NCBI RefSeq assembly: GCF_014145615.1
Contig: NZ_JACIVH010000069.1
Location: forward strand, 62,001-126,000
Length of the DNA stretch: 64,000 bases
Direction: 5' to 3'
Source of the DNA: Limosilactobacillus balticus
GTDB lineage: Bacteria; Bacillota; Bacilli; Lactobacillales; Lactobacillaceae
Under the pieces are notes generated by a model, which ran no database searches, was not told the DNA's origin, and worked only from the letters and a program-made list of their open reading frames with translations. Of the stretch, positions 36,147 through 47,501 are shown in pieces; the first letter of the stretch is position 1; each line of letters begins with the position of its first letter. A program made the translations under genes and the position numbers.

Positions 36147-37985
36147 CTATTCTTGAAGGTGGTAGTTATAACTAGCAACAATAATGTTCTCGCGGGAATT
36201 CAATAACGCCCGCAAACGAACACTAGTCTGATTATGCAAGGCCAATTGCCATGGATGTTTAGGAATAAATTGAGGAACAAGAACAGTCGTCGAATAATTT
36301 CTTGCTTCCGCCCGCTTGGCAATCACATCAACGAAACGTAATGTTGGTTTAGCAATTGAACGGTACGAAGAGTGAATATCAACGAAACGAACATCTGGAT
36401 ATTCAGCTTTAAATTCATTTGCTGTTTTATGCTCTTTTCCGGGATTTTCATCAAATGAAACATGCATAGCAATAACATAATCACCAATCGACCGAGCGTA
36501 ATTAATTGCACCACGAGTTACCCGTGTTACATTACCAACTAAAACGATCACCGTTGCGCCATCGTAGTCATGTAATTGGACTTTTGTCTTTTCAGCAACC
36601 CGCAATTGAGCAGCTACTTTTACATAGTGCCGGTGAATCGAATGGAACATCCATAAAAGCAACGGCATAATAATTAAATATGGCCAAACATTTGCAAAGT
36701 GTTGCCAGAACAAACAAATAACAAGGATAAATGAAATCAAGGCCCCTACTAGGTTAATAAAGGCTTTCCCTAACCAGAAACCTTCCCGTTCTCTAAACCA
36801 GTGAATAATCATCCCAGACTGCGATAAAGTAAATGGAACAAATACCCCTACCGCATAAAGTGGAATTAACATATTAGTCTGACCATGGAAGATCAAGATT
36901 AAAATAATTGCTCCAATTGCCAACGAAATAATTCCGTTGGAGTAGCCTAACCGATCACCACGATCCATGAATGCGTGAGGCATATATTTATCCTTTGCCA
37001 TATTAAAAGCAAGAATTGGAAAGGCTGAGAAACCAGTATTAGCAGCGACTGCTAAAATCATTGCAGTTGAAAGTTGCAATAGGTAAAAACCTAGCCCATG
37101 TCCGCCAAAGATTTGCGCGGCCATTTGGGAGAGAATTGTTGTCCGTGAATTAGGAACTACCCCTAGATAAAAGCTAAAGAAGATAACTGCAATAAAGAAG
37201 AACGCCAAGATAGCACTCATAATTGCCAAGGTAGTCGAAGCATTCTTTTCCTTAGGCTTATTAAAGTTAGGAACAGCATTACTTACGGCTTCCACCCCAG
37301 TTAAGGATGACGAACCAGCTGAGAATGCGCGAATAAGTAAAACAAATGACATTCCTGATACCGGTGTTCCATAATCGACAATTGCCCGGTAATGAATATG
37401 ACCAGTGGCAATATTATAGCCACCCCACACTACCATCACAATCATCATAATAACAAAGAAATATACCGGAATTGTGAGGAAGTTTGCACTTTCACTCATT
37501 CCCCGTAAATTCATAAACATGATTAAAAGAACAATAATGATCCCGATTGGAATTGAAAATTTATATAGAGCGGGGACTGCCGAAGTAATCGCTTCGACTC
37601 CAGATGTCGTTGAAACAGCCACTGTTAACATATAGTCAACAAGTAATGATCCTCCAGCAAATAATCCCCCATTACTTCCCCAGTTCCGTGTGGCAACAAC
37701 ATAAGCACCACCACCACTAGGATAGGCATGAATGATTTGTTGGTATGATAACGTGATAGCTAACAAAAGGACCAACACAACGGCCGCAATCGGGATTGAA
37801 TACCAGATTGCTGCTGCAGATAAAGTTACCAGAACAGTTGTAATTTGCTCTGGTCCATATGCTACTGACGATATTGCGTCAGAAGAAAGCATCGCTAATG
37901 CTTTAAATTTAGTTAAGTGTGTTTGCCCTTCATCAAGGGTTTTTAACGGTTTCCCGATTAAAACACGTTTCAAATAGCGCCACAT
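36147..37985 (-). CDS. kimA: KimA-like potassium importer (APC superfamily)
   Basis: 612 aa, close to the 607 of Bacillus KimA. The N-terminus LKRVLIGKPLKTLDEGQTHL and LAMLSSDAISSVAYGPEQI match that family; about 12 membrane segments follow, then a cytosolic USP-like C-terminal domain (GATVIVLVGNVTRVTRGAINYARSIGDYVIAMHVSF). KimA imports K+ and in Bacillus is inhibited by c-di-AMP. No c-di-AMP riboswitch fits the 84-bp upstream gap, but the c-di-AMP receptor gene darA is at 63325. The ATG has AAAGGAG upstream. Confidence 0.85.
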   Translation of the reverse strand: MWRYLKRVLIGKPLKTLDEGQTHLTKFKALAMLSSDAISSVAYGPEQITTVLVTLSAAAIWYSIPIAAVVLVLLLAITLSYQQIIHAYPSGGGAYVVATRNWGSNGGLFAGGSLLVDYMLTVAVSTTSGVEAITSAVPALYKFSIPIGIIIVLLIMFMNLRGMSESANFLTIPVYFFVIMMIVMVVWGGYNIATGHIHYRAIVDYGTPVSGMSFVLLIRAFSAGSSSLTGVEAVSNAVPNFNKPKEKNASTTLAIMSAILAFFFIAVIFFSFYLGVVPNSRTTILSQMAAQIFGGHGLGFYLLQLSTAMILAVAANTGFSAFPILAFNMAKDKYMPHAFMDRGDRLGYSNGIISLAIGAIILILIFHGQTNMLIPLYAVGVFVPFTLSQSGMIIHWFREREGFWLGKAFINLVGALISFILVICLFWQHFANVWPYLIIMPLLLWMFHSIHRHYVKVAAQLRVAEKTKVQLHDYDGATVIVLVGNVTRVTRGAINYARSIGDYVIAMHVSFDENPGKEHKTANEFKAEYPDVRFVDIHSSYRSIAKPTLRFVDVIAKRAEARNYSTTVLVPQFIPKHPWQLALHNQTSVRLRALLNSRENIIVASYNYHLQE

Positions 37986-38069
37986 ACTATTTCTCCTTTA
38001 ATTTTTACACTTTTTAAGTAGGTGACAATACTACAATTTATTCTTTAATTTTGCAACCTACAAATATAT

Positions 38070-39680
38070 CTATTGATCTTTTTCTGGCATCTTTACTTTG
38101 GCATTAACCCTTTCTGCTGCGGGATCGATTTCTTTCATTCGACTAGCCACAGCCCATCGGTAAAACCCTAGCGAGCAGATGATAATAACAACAAAATCCC
38201 ACGGGTACTTCAACCAGTCCTTGCCGCCAAATCCTTCACTCCCAATATAAGAAATTATTGAGATAAATACAAGATAAGCCAACATCCAATAACTATTGCG
38301 TAAATCACGTAGTCCTGATGCGTGACGATACTTAATTTCATAATAAAGATAAATTGGTAAGCCTAATAAAATAACCCCAATCACCTGAACAGTTGTCGGC
38401 CACATTGTCCAATAAATTGAAAGGCTCGTCAAGACAAATGCAAATGGGGCCAACCAGGACATAAAACGTGGATGGAATGGTCGCTTCAAATTAGCATTCA
38501 TTTTACGAAGCGACATTACGGTAACTGGTCCAGTAAGATAAGCAATTAAAGTTGAACCGGTAATTACAGTTGCTAACAAGCTCCAATTTCTAAAGAGACT
38601 AACCATTACCACCGCTAAAATTAGATCCACAACCATTGCAAACCGTGGAATCATGTAGTGCCGTTCTAGTCGTCCTAACCATTGAGGCAAATGCCCAGTA
38701 TGAGTCATGGCTGCTAATGCTCGTGAAGCAGTCGCCACAAATGCAACCCCCGTCCCAAATGGCGAAACGAAAGCATCCATATATAGTAAAATTGCTAGCC
38801 AGTTCATTCCAAGCAAGATCGCAATGTCAGCAAATGGAGACGTATAGTTAATCCCATGCCATCCTTTTTGCGCTAATAAGTTCGGATCAATTGCGCCTAT
38901 AAAGGCAACTTGTAACATGATATAGATCACAGCGGTAATAATCATTGAAATCAATACGCCTCGCACAATATTTTTATGAGGATTAATCATTTCTCCTCCC
39001 ATGTTGATTACCGTTTGAAAGGCATCATAAGACATAATAATTCCAGAAATAGCAGCTGCCTCAAAGATTGATCGACTGCCATATGGCATAAAAGTAGTTA
39101 CACTATGACCAAAATTACTAGGATGAAAACCAGCCACAATAAGCATCACAATTGTTAATGTTGGTAATAAAATCTTAAAAATTGATATTAAATTAGTAAA
39201 ACGAGTCATCAATTTTACCGACCAGAAATTGATTAGGGTAAAAACCAGCATAAAGGCAAATACAACCAACAATCCAGGAGTTGTAATATTACCATTTTTC
39301 ATAAAGTGGTGGGTCCAGTTTGCCCATGCCCACGGCCACGAACTCATATATTGAACTGAGGCCACGGCTTCCATTGGGACTAAAGTGATTAATGAAATCC
39401 AATTTGCCCATGCAGCGATAAATCCCAAAAACGGACCGTGGCTATACTGAGCATAACGACTCATTCCTCCACTTTCTGGAAACATTGCTCCTAATTCAAC
39501 ATAAGTAAGGGCAATGCTAATAATGATTATTGCTCCTAAAATCCATGACAAAATAGCAGCTGGTCCCGCAACCTTTGCAGCAGTTCCGGCACCAAACAAC
39601 CACCCTGAACCAATTAAGGAATTTAAGGCAAGCATTACACCAGAAAATAGCGTTATCTTCTGGAACTTCATTTTTTCCAT
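38070..39680 (-). CDS. APC-family amino-acid permease, YveA/AspP-like
   Basis: 536 aa with about 12-14 hydrophobic segments. TM1 motif NSLIGSGWLFGAGTAAKVAGPAAILSW-type (LIGSGWLFG) is close to Bacillus YveA, an aspartate:H+ symporter. The C-terminus is charged. AAAGGA precedes the ATG. It lies 85 bp upstream of kimA on the same strand with no terminator seen between, so co-transcription is possible. Substrate is an inference. Confidence 0.8.
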   Translation of the reverse strand: MEKMKFQKITLFSGVMLALNSLIGSGWLFGAGTAAKVAGPAAILSWILGAIIIISIALTYVELGAMFPESGGMSRYAQYSHGPFLGFIAAWANWISLITLVPMEAVASVQYMSSWPWAWANWTHHFMKNGNITTPGLLVVFAFMLVFTLINFWSVKLMTRFTNLISIFKILLPTLTIVMLIVAGFHPSNFGHSVTTFMPYGSRSIFEAAAISGIIMSYDAFQTVINMGGEMINPHKNIVRGVLISMIITAVIYIMLQVAFIGAIDPNLLAQKGWHGINYTSPFADIAILLGMNWLAILLYMDAFVSPFGTGVAFVATASRALAAMTHTGHLPQWLGRLERHYMIPRFAMVVDLILAVVMVSLFRNWSLLATVITGSTLIAYLTGPVTVMSLRKMNANLKRPFHPRFMSWLAPFAFVLTSLSIYWTMWPTTVQVIGVILLGLPIYLYYEIKYRHASGLRDLRNSYWMLAYLVFISIISYIGSEGFGGKDWLKYPWDFVVIIICSLGFYRWAVASRMKEIDPAAERVNAKVKMPEKDQ

Positions 39681-39761
39681 TTCTTAGTTCCTTTCAGTTA
39701 TAGTTTGGTTAAAAATTAATACTAATTTACTTTACCACAATTTAAGATTTTTAGATTAACT

Positions 39762-40110
39762 TTATAGTTGAACCACCTTAACTGGATTACCATTCTGCTT
39801 TATTATTTGAAGCAAATCTTTTATTTCTAAAATTACAGTGGCAGTATTATTGTTTGGATGACAACCTATTAATTTTTCATTTTTAATGAATATCAGCATC
39901 AATAATAAAGGTAACTTGATGAGGCTTATCATTAAACAAGTTAATCGATGAGACAGCTTACTCGCTATTCCTAACTTCATAGCTAATTCTTCTAGGCGCG
40001 CAAATGAAAATCGACTAGTCGATAAATTTCCTTTCAATTTTCTATATTGTGACGCTTATTTTCTAAGATCGTAACTAAATAATAGCCAGCTTTATTTTTT
40101 CGACATTTAA
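39762..40110 (-). pseudogene. Decayed YbaK/ProX-type aminoacyl-tRNA deacylase gene
   Basis: Pieces of the editing-domain family appear in successive shifted frames of the minus strand. First NKAGYYLVTILENKRHNIE (frame broken near 40043), then KGNLSTSRFSFARLEELAMK, then AVSSINLFNDKPHQVTFIID in another frame, then NEKLIGCHPNNNTATVILEI and the tail QNGNPVKVVQL. At least three frameshifts separate them and the N-terminal third is missing. Intact relatives hydrolyse mischarged tRNA in trans. The 91-codon open frame here is only a stretch of the wreck. Confidence 0.78.
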
Positions 40111-40158
40111 CTATTCATAGACACTGGTCGCATTTTTCGTCATTGATTTTCCACCAAT

Positions 40159-40201
40159 AAAAAAAGACCCTAACATTTGAAAAACAAACATTAGAATCTT
40201 T
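40159..40201 (-). terminator. groESL terminator
   Basis: Minus-strand arms TCTAATGTTTG and CAAATGTTAGGG around TTTTT, flanked by AAGA/TCTT and a TTTTTTT tail. Confidence 0.85.
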
Positions 40202-40235
40202 TCTGCCCACAAAATTAAATTTTAGTCAGATGATA

Positions 40236-41864
<1,629 letters not shown>

Positions 41865-41955
41865 TTATGTCACCTCAAAATTAAATTCATTATTTAAAAG
41901 AGACGGTGAAGGAATTTTATTCTTTCTGTCTCCTGCTCTTAATTCGCTTATTTAA

Positions 41956-42240
41956 CTATTCAACAATTGCTACTAAGTCTTTAGCATGAACAACTAAGAA
42001 CTTTTCACCGTTGTATTCTACTTCGTTGCCTGCGTACTTATCGAATAATACGCGATCGCCTTCCTTAACAGCTGGAGCAAGCTTTTGTCCGTTTTCTAAA
42101 GTACGACCTTCTCCAACGGCAATAACCTTTCCAGTAGTTGGCTTTTCCTTCACATTAGAAGCAAGGACAATTCCACCAACTGTCTTTTCTTCTTCAGTTT
42201 CAGCTTTTAGAACAACGCGATCTCCTAATGGTTTTAACAC
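41956..42240 (-). CDS. groES: 10-kDa co-chaperonin GroES
   Basis: 94 aa, start [21 protein letters not shown]; mobile loop [12 protein letters not shown] and domed-roof region are typical. It caps GroEL. The upstream region has a CIRCE element (42275-42301), a promoter and a CtsR-like box (42350-42366). Confidence 0.99.
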   Translation of the reverse strand: MLKPLGDRVVLKAETEEEKTVGGIVLASNVKEKPTTGKVIAVGEGRTLENGQKLAPAVKEGDRVLFDKYAGNEVEYNGEKFLVVHAKDLVAIVE

Positions 42241-42274
42241 GTTAATCCCTCCATCTTGTTAATAAATTTTATTT

Positions 42275-42301
42275 TTAGCACTCAAACTCTTCAAGTGCTA
42301 A
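42275..42301. promoter_or_regulatory. CIRCE element (HrcA operator) of groESL
   Basis: TTAGCACTC, 9 nt, AAGTGCTAA: 17 of 18 arm positions match the CIRCE consensus. It lies between the promoter and the groES start. Confidence 0.92.
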
Positions 42302-42312
42302 CCACATGTTTA

Positions 42313-42340
42313 AATATAACATGTTCTCTTTAAAATGCAA
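42313..42340 (-). promoter_or_regulatory. groESL sigma-A promoter
   Basis: TTGCAT (42335-42340), 16-nt spacer, TATATT (42313-42318) on the minus strand. Confidence 0.7.
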
Positions 42341-42349
42341 CAAAAACAC

Positions 42350-42366
42350 TTTGACTTTTTTTGACC
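42350..42366 (-). promoter_or_regulatory. CtsR-like box upstream of groESL
   Basis: On the plus strand TTTGACT-TTT-TTTGACC: a direct heptad repeat with 3-nt spacing, one mismatch from the inverted form of the CtsR box. It sits just upstream of the -35, so dual CtsR/HrcA control is likely. Confidence 0.75.
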
Positions 42367-42426
42367 ATTTTTTAAAACTTAAAAGATCATCCATATAATC
42401 GATGGCTTTTATTAAAAATTTAGTAA

Positions 42427-42467
42427 ACAAAAAGCATTGGCTTAACGTTTTCATTAAGCCAATGCTC
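42427..42467 (-). terminator. rex terminator
   Basis: Perfect 13-bp stem AGCATTGGCTTAA / TTAAGCCAATGCT, 8-nt loop, followed on the minus strand by TTTTTG. Confidence 0.88.
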
Positions 42468-42474
42468 TCCTAAT

Positions 42475-43119
42475 TTATTCAATTGAATCTTCAGTATAAT
42501 TTTTAATGAAGTAAATTAATGTTTGAAGTTCGTTTGTTAAGTCAATATTTTGAACTTGAACATTTTTAGGCACAGATAAACGAACAGGAGTAAAGTTAAG
42601 AATTCCCTTTACACCAGCTTCAACTAATTGATCCGCAACATGTTGTGCCTTGATTCCAGGAACAGTTAGAATAACAACATCAATCTGCTGCTCCTTTAAC
42701 TGCTTTACCATATCCTCGGATGGGTAAATTGGAATACCGCTTTTGACTGTATTGGCGTATTCTGGCTTAGTATCAAATGCTGCACTAATCCGTAAATTGG
42801 TGTCTTGATGGAAATTAAAGTTTAACAAGGCACTCCCTAAACTACCAACCCCGACTAAGGCAACACTAACTAATGAGTCTTGGTGCAAGATTCCCTTAAA
42901 AAACTTTAATAGACTTTCAACGTCATAACCGTATCCCCGCTTACCTAATTCACCAAAATATGAAAAGTCACGCCGAATCGTTGCCGAATCAACTTGCACA
43001 GCCTCCGAAAGTTCAGTTGATGATACCCGTTGCTTGTTTGCGTCTTTCAATACATTTAAATAACGGAAATATATTGGCAACCGTTTCGCAGTCGCGCGTG
43101 GAATCTTTTTATTAGCCAT
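42475..43119 (-). CDS. rex: Redox-sensing transcriptional repressor Rex
   Basis: 214 aa from ATG 43119, which has AGGAGG upstream; the frame is open to 43155. N-terminal winged helix ([35 protein letters not shown]) and Rossmann NADH-binding loop ([13 protein letters not shown]). Rex senses the NADH/NAD ratio and represses fermentative and redox genes. Divergent from ydiF, as in Bacillus. Confidence 0.96.
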   Translation of the reverse strand: MANKKIPRATAKRLPIYFRYLNVLKDANKQRVSSTELSEAVQVDSATIRRDFSYFGELGKRGYGYDVESLLKFFKGILHQDSLVSVALVGVGSLGSALLNFNFHQDTNLRISAAFDTKPEYANTVKSGIPIYPSEDMVKQLKEQQIDVVILTVPGIKAQHVADQLVEAGVKGILNFTPVRLSVPKNVQVQNIDLTNELQTLIYFIKNYTEDSIE

Positions 43120-43359
43120 TCTACTTTTGTTCCTCCTAAAACAAGCCCTTCTCAACCTAGTTTGCCAACTAATTACTAAGTTTTTGACAAGGATAATGTT
43201 ACTAATTTTTACTTTGTGAAATTTAAGTCTGTGTATATTCTAGCAATTAAACCCTTTTTTGTGAACTAAAATACAAAAATATTTTCAACTTTTTATTTAA
43301 AATTAAAAATCTGCTAAAATAAAACCATATTAAATCAACGAAATAAATGAGGTTTCAAT

Positions 43360-45297
43360 ATGTTACTTTTACAGACAAATGACGTTGTGCGTCGATTTGG
43401 CGCGGACGTTTTATTTCACAATATGAACATGCAAATCCAAGAGCATGGCCGTACTGCGCTTGTTGGGCGTAATGGTGCTGGCAAAACGACCTTGTTAAAA
43501 ATGATCGCTGGAATCACCGAACCAGATGAAGGAACAATTACGAAGGTTAAAGATTTGACAATTGGTTACTTGGCTCAAGATCAAGGACTCGATAGTCAAA
43601 ATAGCATTTGGACCGAGTTAGATACTGTTTTTACTCCTCTCCATAAAATGGAAGCACAAATTCATGATCTTGAACAGCAACTTGCTGATCTTGACAGTAC
43701 CGATAGTAATTATCAACAAATTCTTTCAACATATGATAGTTTACAAACTGCCTTTAAGAAACAGGGTGGTTTTGAATACGAATCACGTATGCGGGGAATT
43801 TTACATGGGTTTGGCTTTGGTGAAGACAGCTATGATACACCAATTAATTCTCTTTCAGGAGGGCAAAAAACTAAACTCGCCTTAGCAAAGATTCTTCTGC
43901 AAGCACCTGGACTTTTGATTCTAGATGAACCGACTAACCACCTTGACATGAACGTTCTTTCGTGGCTAGAAGATTACCTTAAAAGTTATCAAGGCGCGTT
44001 GCTTATCGTCTCTCACGATCGTTACTTCTTAGACCGTGTTGTTAGCGACGTTTATGATCTCGATAATAAAACGCTCACCCACTATACCGGTAACTACACG
44101 CAATTTGTTAAACACAAGCAAGAACGGTTACAAGCAGAGTGGAAACATTATGACCAACAACAAAAAAAGATTGCCAAGTTAGAAGACTTTGTTAATCGAA
44201 ATATTGTTCGCGCCTCAACAACTAAACGTGCCCAGGCGCGGCGAAAGCAATTAGAAAAAATGGAGCGGCTTGAGCGTCCAGAAACTGATGATAAATCAAT
44301 TCATTTCCAATTCCATTCTGAAAAAGATAGTGGAAATGAAGTTCTTGATGTGGAGCAGGCAAAAGTTGGTTACGATGAACAGATTCTTGCCGGGCCACTT
44401 TCATTTAATGTCCGTAAGCCACAGCGTGTTGGGATTATCGGGCCAAATGGAATCGGAAAGTCAACTTTACTAAAATCTATCCTCCATAAAATTCCGTTAA
44501 TTAGCGGATCGATTAAACTCGGTGCTAACCTCGATATTGGTTACTATGATCAGGAACAACAGCAATTGCACCCAAACAAAACGGTTCTGGAAGAAGTATG
44601 GGATGACCACCCAGAAGTGCCTGAAAAAGATATTCGTTCATTATTAGGTAGTTTCTTATTCGTTGGTGATGATGTTTATAAAGTCGTTCATGACCTATCT
44701 GGTGGTGAAAAAGCACGACTAGAGTTAACTAAACTCTCATTTAAACCGATTAATTTTCTTATCCTTGATGAACCCACTAACCACTTAGATATCGATAGTC
44801 GAGAAGTGCTTGAAAACGCAATTAACGAATTTAGCGGAACTGTTCTCTTTATTTCTCACGACCGTTACTTTATTAATCAGGTTGCAACGGATATCCTAGC
44901 AATGGAACATGATGGAATTAAACATTATGAAGGGAATTATGATGACTATCTAGTTGCTAAGGAAAAAGAAAGTTCACCTAAAGCTACTTCGCATAACTCC
45001 AACACGATCGCTAAAGCACCAGCTGGTAAGCAGTCTTATCAGCAAAGTAAAGAACAACAGCGCGCTCGCCGAAAAATTCAGCGACAAGTCGATGAACTAG
45101 AACAACAGATGGCGGAATTGGAAGAAAAGCAAACTGCAATTCAAGAACAAATGAGCCAACCAGAGATTGCTACGGATATTGGAAAATTAACCGATCTCCA
45201 AAAAGAACTTGATGAGTTATCAGCTAAATCTGAAGAAGTTGAACTTGCATGGACAGAAGCAGCAGAAAAACTGGAAGAATTTGATCAAGAAAACTAA
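43360..45297 (+). CDS. ydiF: ABC-F family ATPase, YdiF-like
   Basis: 645 aa, close to Bacillus YdiF (642). Two ABC domains: Walker A GRNGAGKTT near residue 37 and GPNGIGKST in the second half, each with LSGG signature and DEPTNHLD Walker B. No membrane segments. A linker of about 80 residues between the domains and a charged coiled-coil C-terminal tail (KIQRQVDELEQQMAELEEKQ). ABC-F proteins bind the ribosomal E site and influence translation; some give antibiotic resistance, but this branch is housekeeping. Confidence 0.9.
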   Translation: MLLLQTNDVVRRFGADVLFHNMNMQIQEHGRTALVGRNGAGKTTLLKMIAGITEPDEGTITKVKDLTIGYLAQDQGLDSQNSIWTELDTVFTPLHKMEAQIHDLEQQLADLDSTDSNYQQILSTYDSLQTAFKKQGGFEYESRMRGILHGFGFGEDSYDTPINSLSGGQKTKLALAKILLQAPGLLILDEPTNHLDMNVLSWLEDYLKSYQGALLIVSHDRYFLDRVVSDVYDLDNKTLTHYTGNYTQFVKHKQERLQAEWKHYDQQQKKIAKLEDFVNRNIVRASTTKRAQARRKQLEKMERLERPETDDKSIHFQFHSEKDSGNEVLDVEQAKVGYDEQILAGPLSFNVRKPQRVGIIGPNGIGKSTLLKSILHKIPLISGSIKLGANLDIGYYDQEQQQLHPNKTVLEEVWDDHPEVPEKDIRSLLGSFLFVGDDVYKVVHDLSGGEKARLELTKLSFKPINFLILDEPTNHLDIDSREVLENAINEFSGTVLFISHDRYFINQVATDILAMEHDGIKHYEGNYDDYLVAKEKESSPKATSHNSNTIAKAPAGKQSYQQSKEQQRARRKIQRQVDELEQQMAELEEKQTAIQEQMSQPEIATDIGKLTDLQKELDELSAKSEEVELAWTEAAEKLEEFDQEN

Positions 45298-45330
45298 AAG
45301 AAGAAGCGGGAAGATCCGCTTCTTCTTTTA
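45294..45330. terminator. Bidirectional terminator between ydiF and the ketopantoate-reductase-like gene
   Basis: AAAAGAAGAAGCGG / CCGCTTCTTCTTTT with a 6-nt loop; perfect 14-bp stem overlapping the ydiF stop codon. Confidence 0.88.
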
Positions 45331-46293
45331 GTTTTGCCGAAATTTGCGAGTATTTTCTGCAAGGTGAACTAAATTACGCAAGAAGTCGTGAGTTGATGCC
45401 TCATAGTTATACTTCTTACCCAGGTCATAAATGTACCCATTAATGTAGTCGACTTCCGTTGGCCGATTCTTACTCATATCTTGGTACATCGATGGATAAT
45501 GAAGCGGGTTGGTGACTTCACTTACATATTTAATCGTTTGCCACTCCTCTTCACGGGTACTTAAGAGCTGGATACCAGCCCGTTCTGCAACATCAAATGC
45601 TTCATTAATTAGCTGTTTACCAAGCTTTTCTGCACCATCATAATCGATAAATTGTCCCATTTGAATCTCAAAAAGCGTGCAGATTGTATTAATGACAGAA
45701 TTGAAAACTACTTTTGTTAGTAGGGTACCATAAAAATTATCATTAAGATGGGGATTAATATTCGCCGTGGTAAAGTCCTCAACAATTTGTTTTACTCGCT
45801 CATCTAGCTCGCCGACTTGAGGCGCTAAGTTGATCGAACCAGCACCAGGTTTACCAATAAAGTCCACATCTCCCGCCTTATTAAGGACTGTGCCGATTAA
45901 ACAGGTACCGGCAACGACATGTTCTTTAGGAAAATAGTAGTTAATTTTTTCAATATGTCCCATGCCATTCATCCCCGAAAAGACATATTGATGGTCAGGA
46001 CGGAAGAAATGAGCACTGCGTTGTAATAAATCACTGAGCGTCATCTGCTTGGCAAAAACGATAAATACATCTGGATCGCCCTCATATTCTTCTGGGGAGT
46101 AAATATTAATTGGTACAAGGTGACGATTCTCATGGTCCCGAGAAACATAAACCCCACCCTGCTGTTTAATAGTTTCAACTTGAGGAGCCCAGTTATCAAC
46201 AAAATCAACCTTCGCACCTGCCAGTTCTTGAAGCAATACGCCAAATCGTAGACCCATTGCACCTGCACCTAAAACCGTATATTTCAAAGCCAT
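45328..46293 (-). CDS. Ketopantoate reductase / 2-hydroxyacid dehydrogenase, PanE/ApbA family
   Basis: 321 aa. N-terminal Rossmann loop LGAGAMGLRFGVLLQE; central LTKVVFNSVINTICTLFEIQMG with the family Lys/Asn, and C-terminal SMYQDMSKNRPTEVDYINGYI. PanE relatives in lactic acid bacteria reduce ketopantoate or branched 2-keto acids to hydroxy acids. The neighbours, an aminotransferase and an amidase sharing a T-box, favour the 2-keto-acid role. No other pantothenate gene is nearby. Confidence 0.85.
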   Translation of the reverse strand: MALKYTVLGAGAMGLRFGVLLQELAGAKVDFVDNWAPQVETIKQQGGVYVSRDHENRHLVPINIYSPEEYEGDPDVFIVFAKQMTLSDLLQRSAHFFRPDHQYVFSGMNGMGHIEKINYYFPKEHVVAGTCLIGTVLNKAGDVDFIGKPGAGSINLAPQVGELDERVKQIVEDFTTANINPHLNDNFYGTLLTKVVFNSVINTICTLFEIQMGQFIDYDGAEKLGKQLINEAFDVAERAGIQLLSTREEEWQTIKYVSEVTNPLHYPSMYQDMSKNRPTEVDYINGYIYDLGKKYNYEASTHDFLRNLVHLAENTRKFRQN

Positions 46294-46306
46294 AATCTTT
46301 TCCTCC

Positions 46307-47485
46307 CTAATTAAATAAATTCAATTTAGCAATCCGCTCAACGGCTTCCGTTAATCGCACTGGTTCAATCAAAAGGCCAATCCGCACATAACCTTCACCG
46401 TGTTTACCAAAGCCATTGCCTGGTGCTACTGCCACACCAGCTTTGTCCAATAACAAATCTGCAAAGCTTTCACTAGTATAACCCTTTGGAACCGGCATCC
46501 AAGCATAGAAAGTACCCTGGGGAGTGAATGCGTGCCAGCCAATTTTTTCGGCCGCATTAATAAAGGCATTCCGTCTTTCTTCATAACGGCCAATAATTTC
46601 GGCAATTGCCGCATCACGTTGTGGCAGCGTTAAGGCATCAATAGCCGTTTCCTGTAAGGCAGGAAAAAGGCTAACAAATAGGTGGTCTTGAATTAAATTG
46701 ATTGCTTCGATAATATCCGCATTACCAACCGCAAATGCGATTCGCCAGCCTGCCATGTTGAACGTCTTAGAAAAGGTATAAAATTCAATTCCCACATCTT
46801 TAGCACCTGGTGTTTCCATAAAACTAACTGGAGCTTGACCGTCAAAGCCAATTGCGCCATAGGCAAAGTCACTAACAATGCCCACATGGTACTTTTGGGC
46901 CCACGCAACTAATTTTCGATAAAACTCGGAAGTAGCTACAGCGCCAGTGGGATTATTAGGATAGTTAAGGTAGAAGAATTTAGCACGTTGAGCCACCTCT
47001 TCAGGAATTGCCTCTAAATCTGGTAAGAAATTATTTTTTGCTAATAATGGCACTGTTTCAAAATTAACTTCTCCTAATGCCGCTCCGGATAAGTAATCTG
47101 GATAGCCTGGATCAGGAAGCAGGAAAGTGTCGCCGGGATTCATCAATGCCCATGGCAATTCTACAAGCCCAATCTTGGAACCGCCCAAAATTGCAACTTC
47201 TTTTTCTGGATCAAAATCAGCTCCATATTTTTCAGAATAAAATTTTGCCGCCGCTTCTTTAAATGCTGGCAATCCCCGAAATAGTGAATACTTATGAGTT
47301 TGCGGATCCGTCACCCATTTTTGCGTGCTCTTAACAATATAATCTGGCGTTGGCTTATCAGGATTTCCTTGGCCAAGATTAATAACATCGACCCCTTCAC
47401 TTATTTTTTTATTAACCTTGGCAACTAAATTGGCAAAAAATTGTTTCGGTAAAGTGTCTAATAATTTAGATTGTTCAAAATTCAT
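46307..47485 (-). CDS. Class I/II PLP-dependent aminotransferase
   Basis: 392 aa from ATG 47485, placed 9 nt after AAGGAG; an ATG three codons earlier overlaps that site. PLP signatures YPNNPTGAVA and SKTFNMAGWRIAFAVGN with the Schiff-base Lys, plus FYAWMPVPKGYTS. It transfers amino groups to keto acids; donor and acceptor are not defined. Only 13 bp from the PanE-like gene and 17 bp downstream of the amidase, so one operon. Confidence 0.88.
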   Translation of the reverse strand: MNFEQSKLLDTLPKQFFANLVAKVNKKISEGVDVINLGQGNPDKPTPDYIVKSTQKWVTDPQTHKYSLFRGLPAFKEAAAKFYSEKYGADFDPEKEVAILGGSKIGLVELPWALMNPGDTFLLPDPGYPDYLSGAALGEVNFETVPLLAKNNFLPDLEAIPEEVAQRAKFFYLNYPNNPTGAVATSEFYRKLVAWAQKYHVGIVSDFAYGAIGFDGQAPVSFMETPGAKDVGIEFYTFSKTFNMAGWRIAFAVGNADIIEAINLIQDHLFVSLFPALQETAIDALTLPQRDAAIAEIIGRYEERRNAFINAAEKIGWHAFTPQGTFYAWMPVPKGYTSESFADLLLDKAGVAVAPGNGFGKHGEGYVRIGLLIEPVRLTEAVERIAKLNLFN

Positions 47486-47501
47486 CTTTTCCATCTCCTT
47501 C

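Noticed and set aside
39762-40037. 91-aa ORF as an intact gene
   Set aside because: It strings together only parts of a YbaK/ProX domain; the missing parts occur in other frames, so it is a pseudogene.
43200-43270. Rex operator between rex and ydiF
   Set aside because: Two TTTGTGAA half-sites exist (near 43216 and 43258) but neither has the TTCACAA partner at 4-nt spacing.
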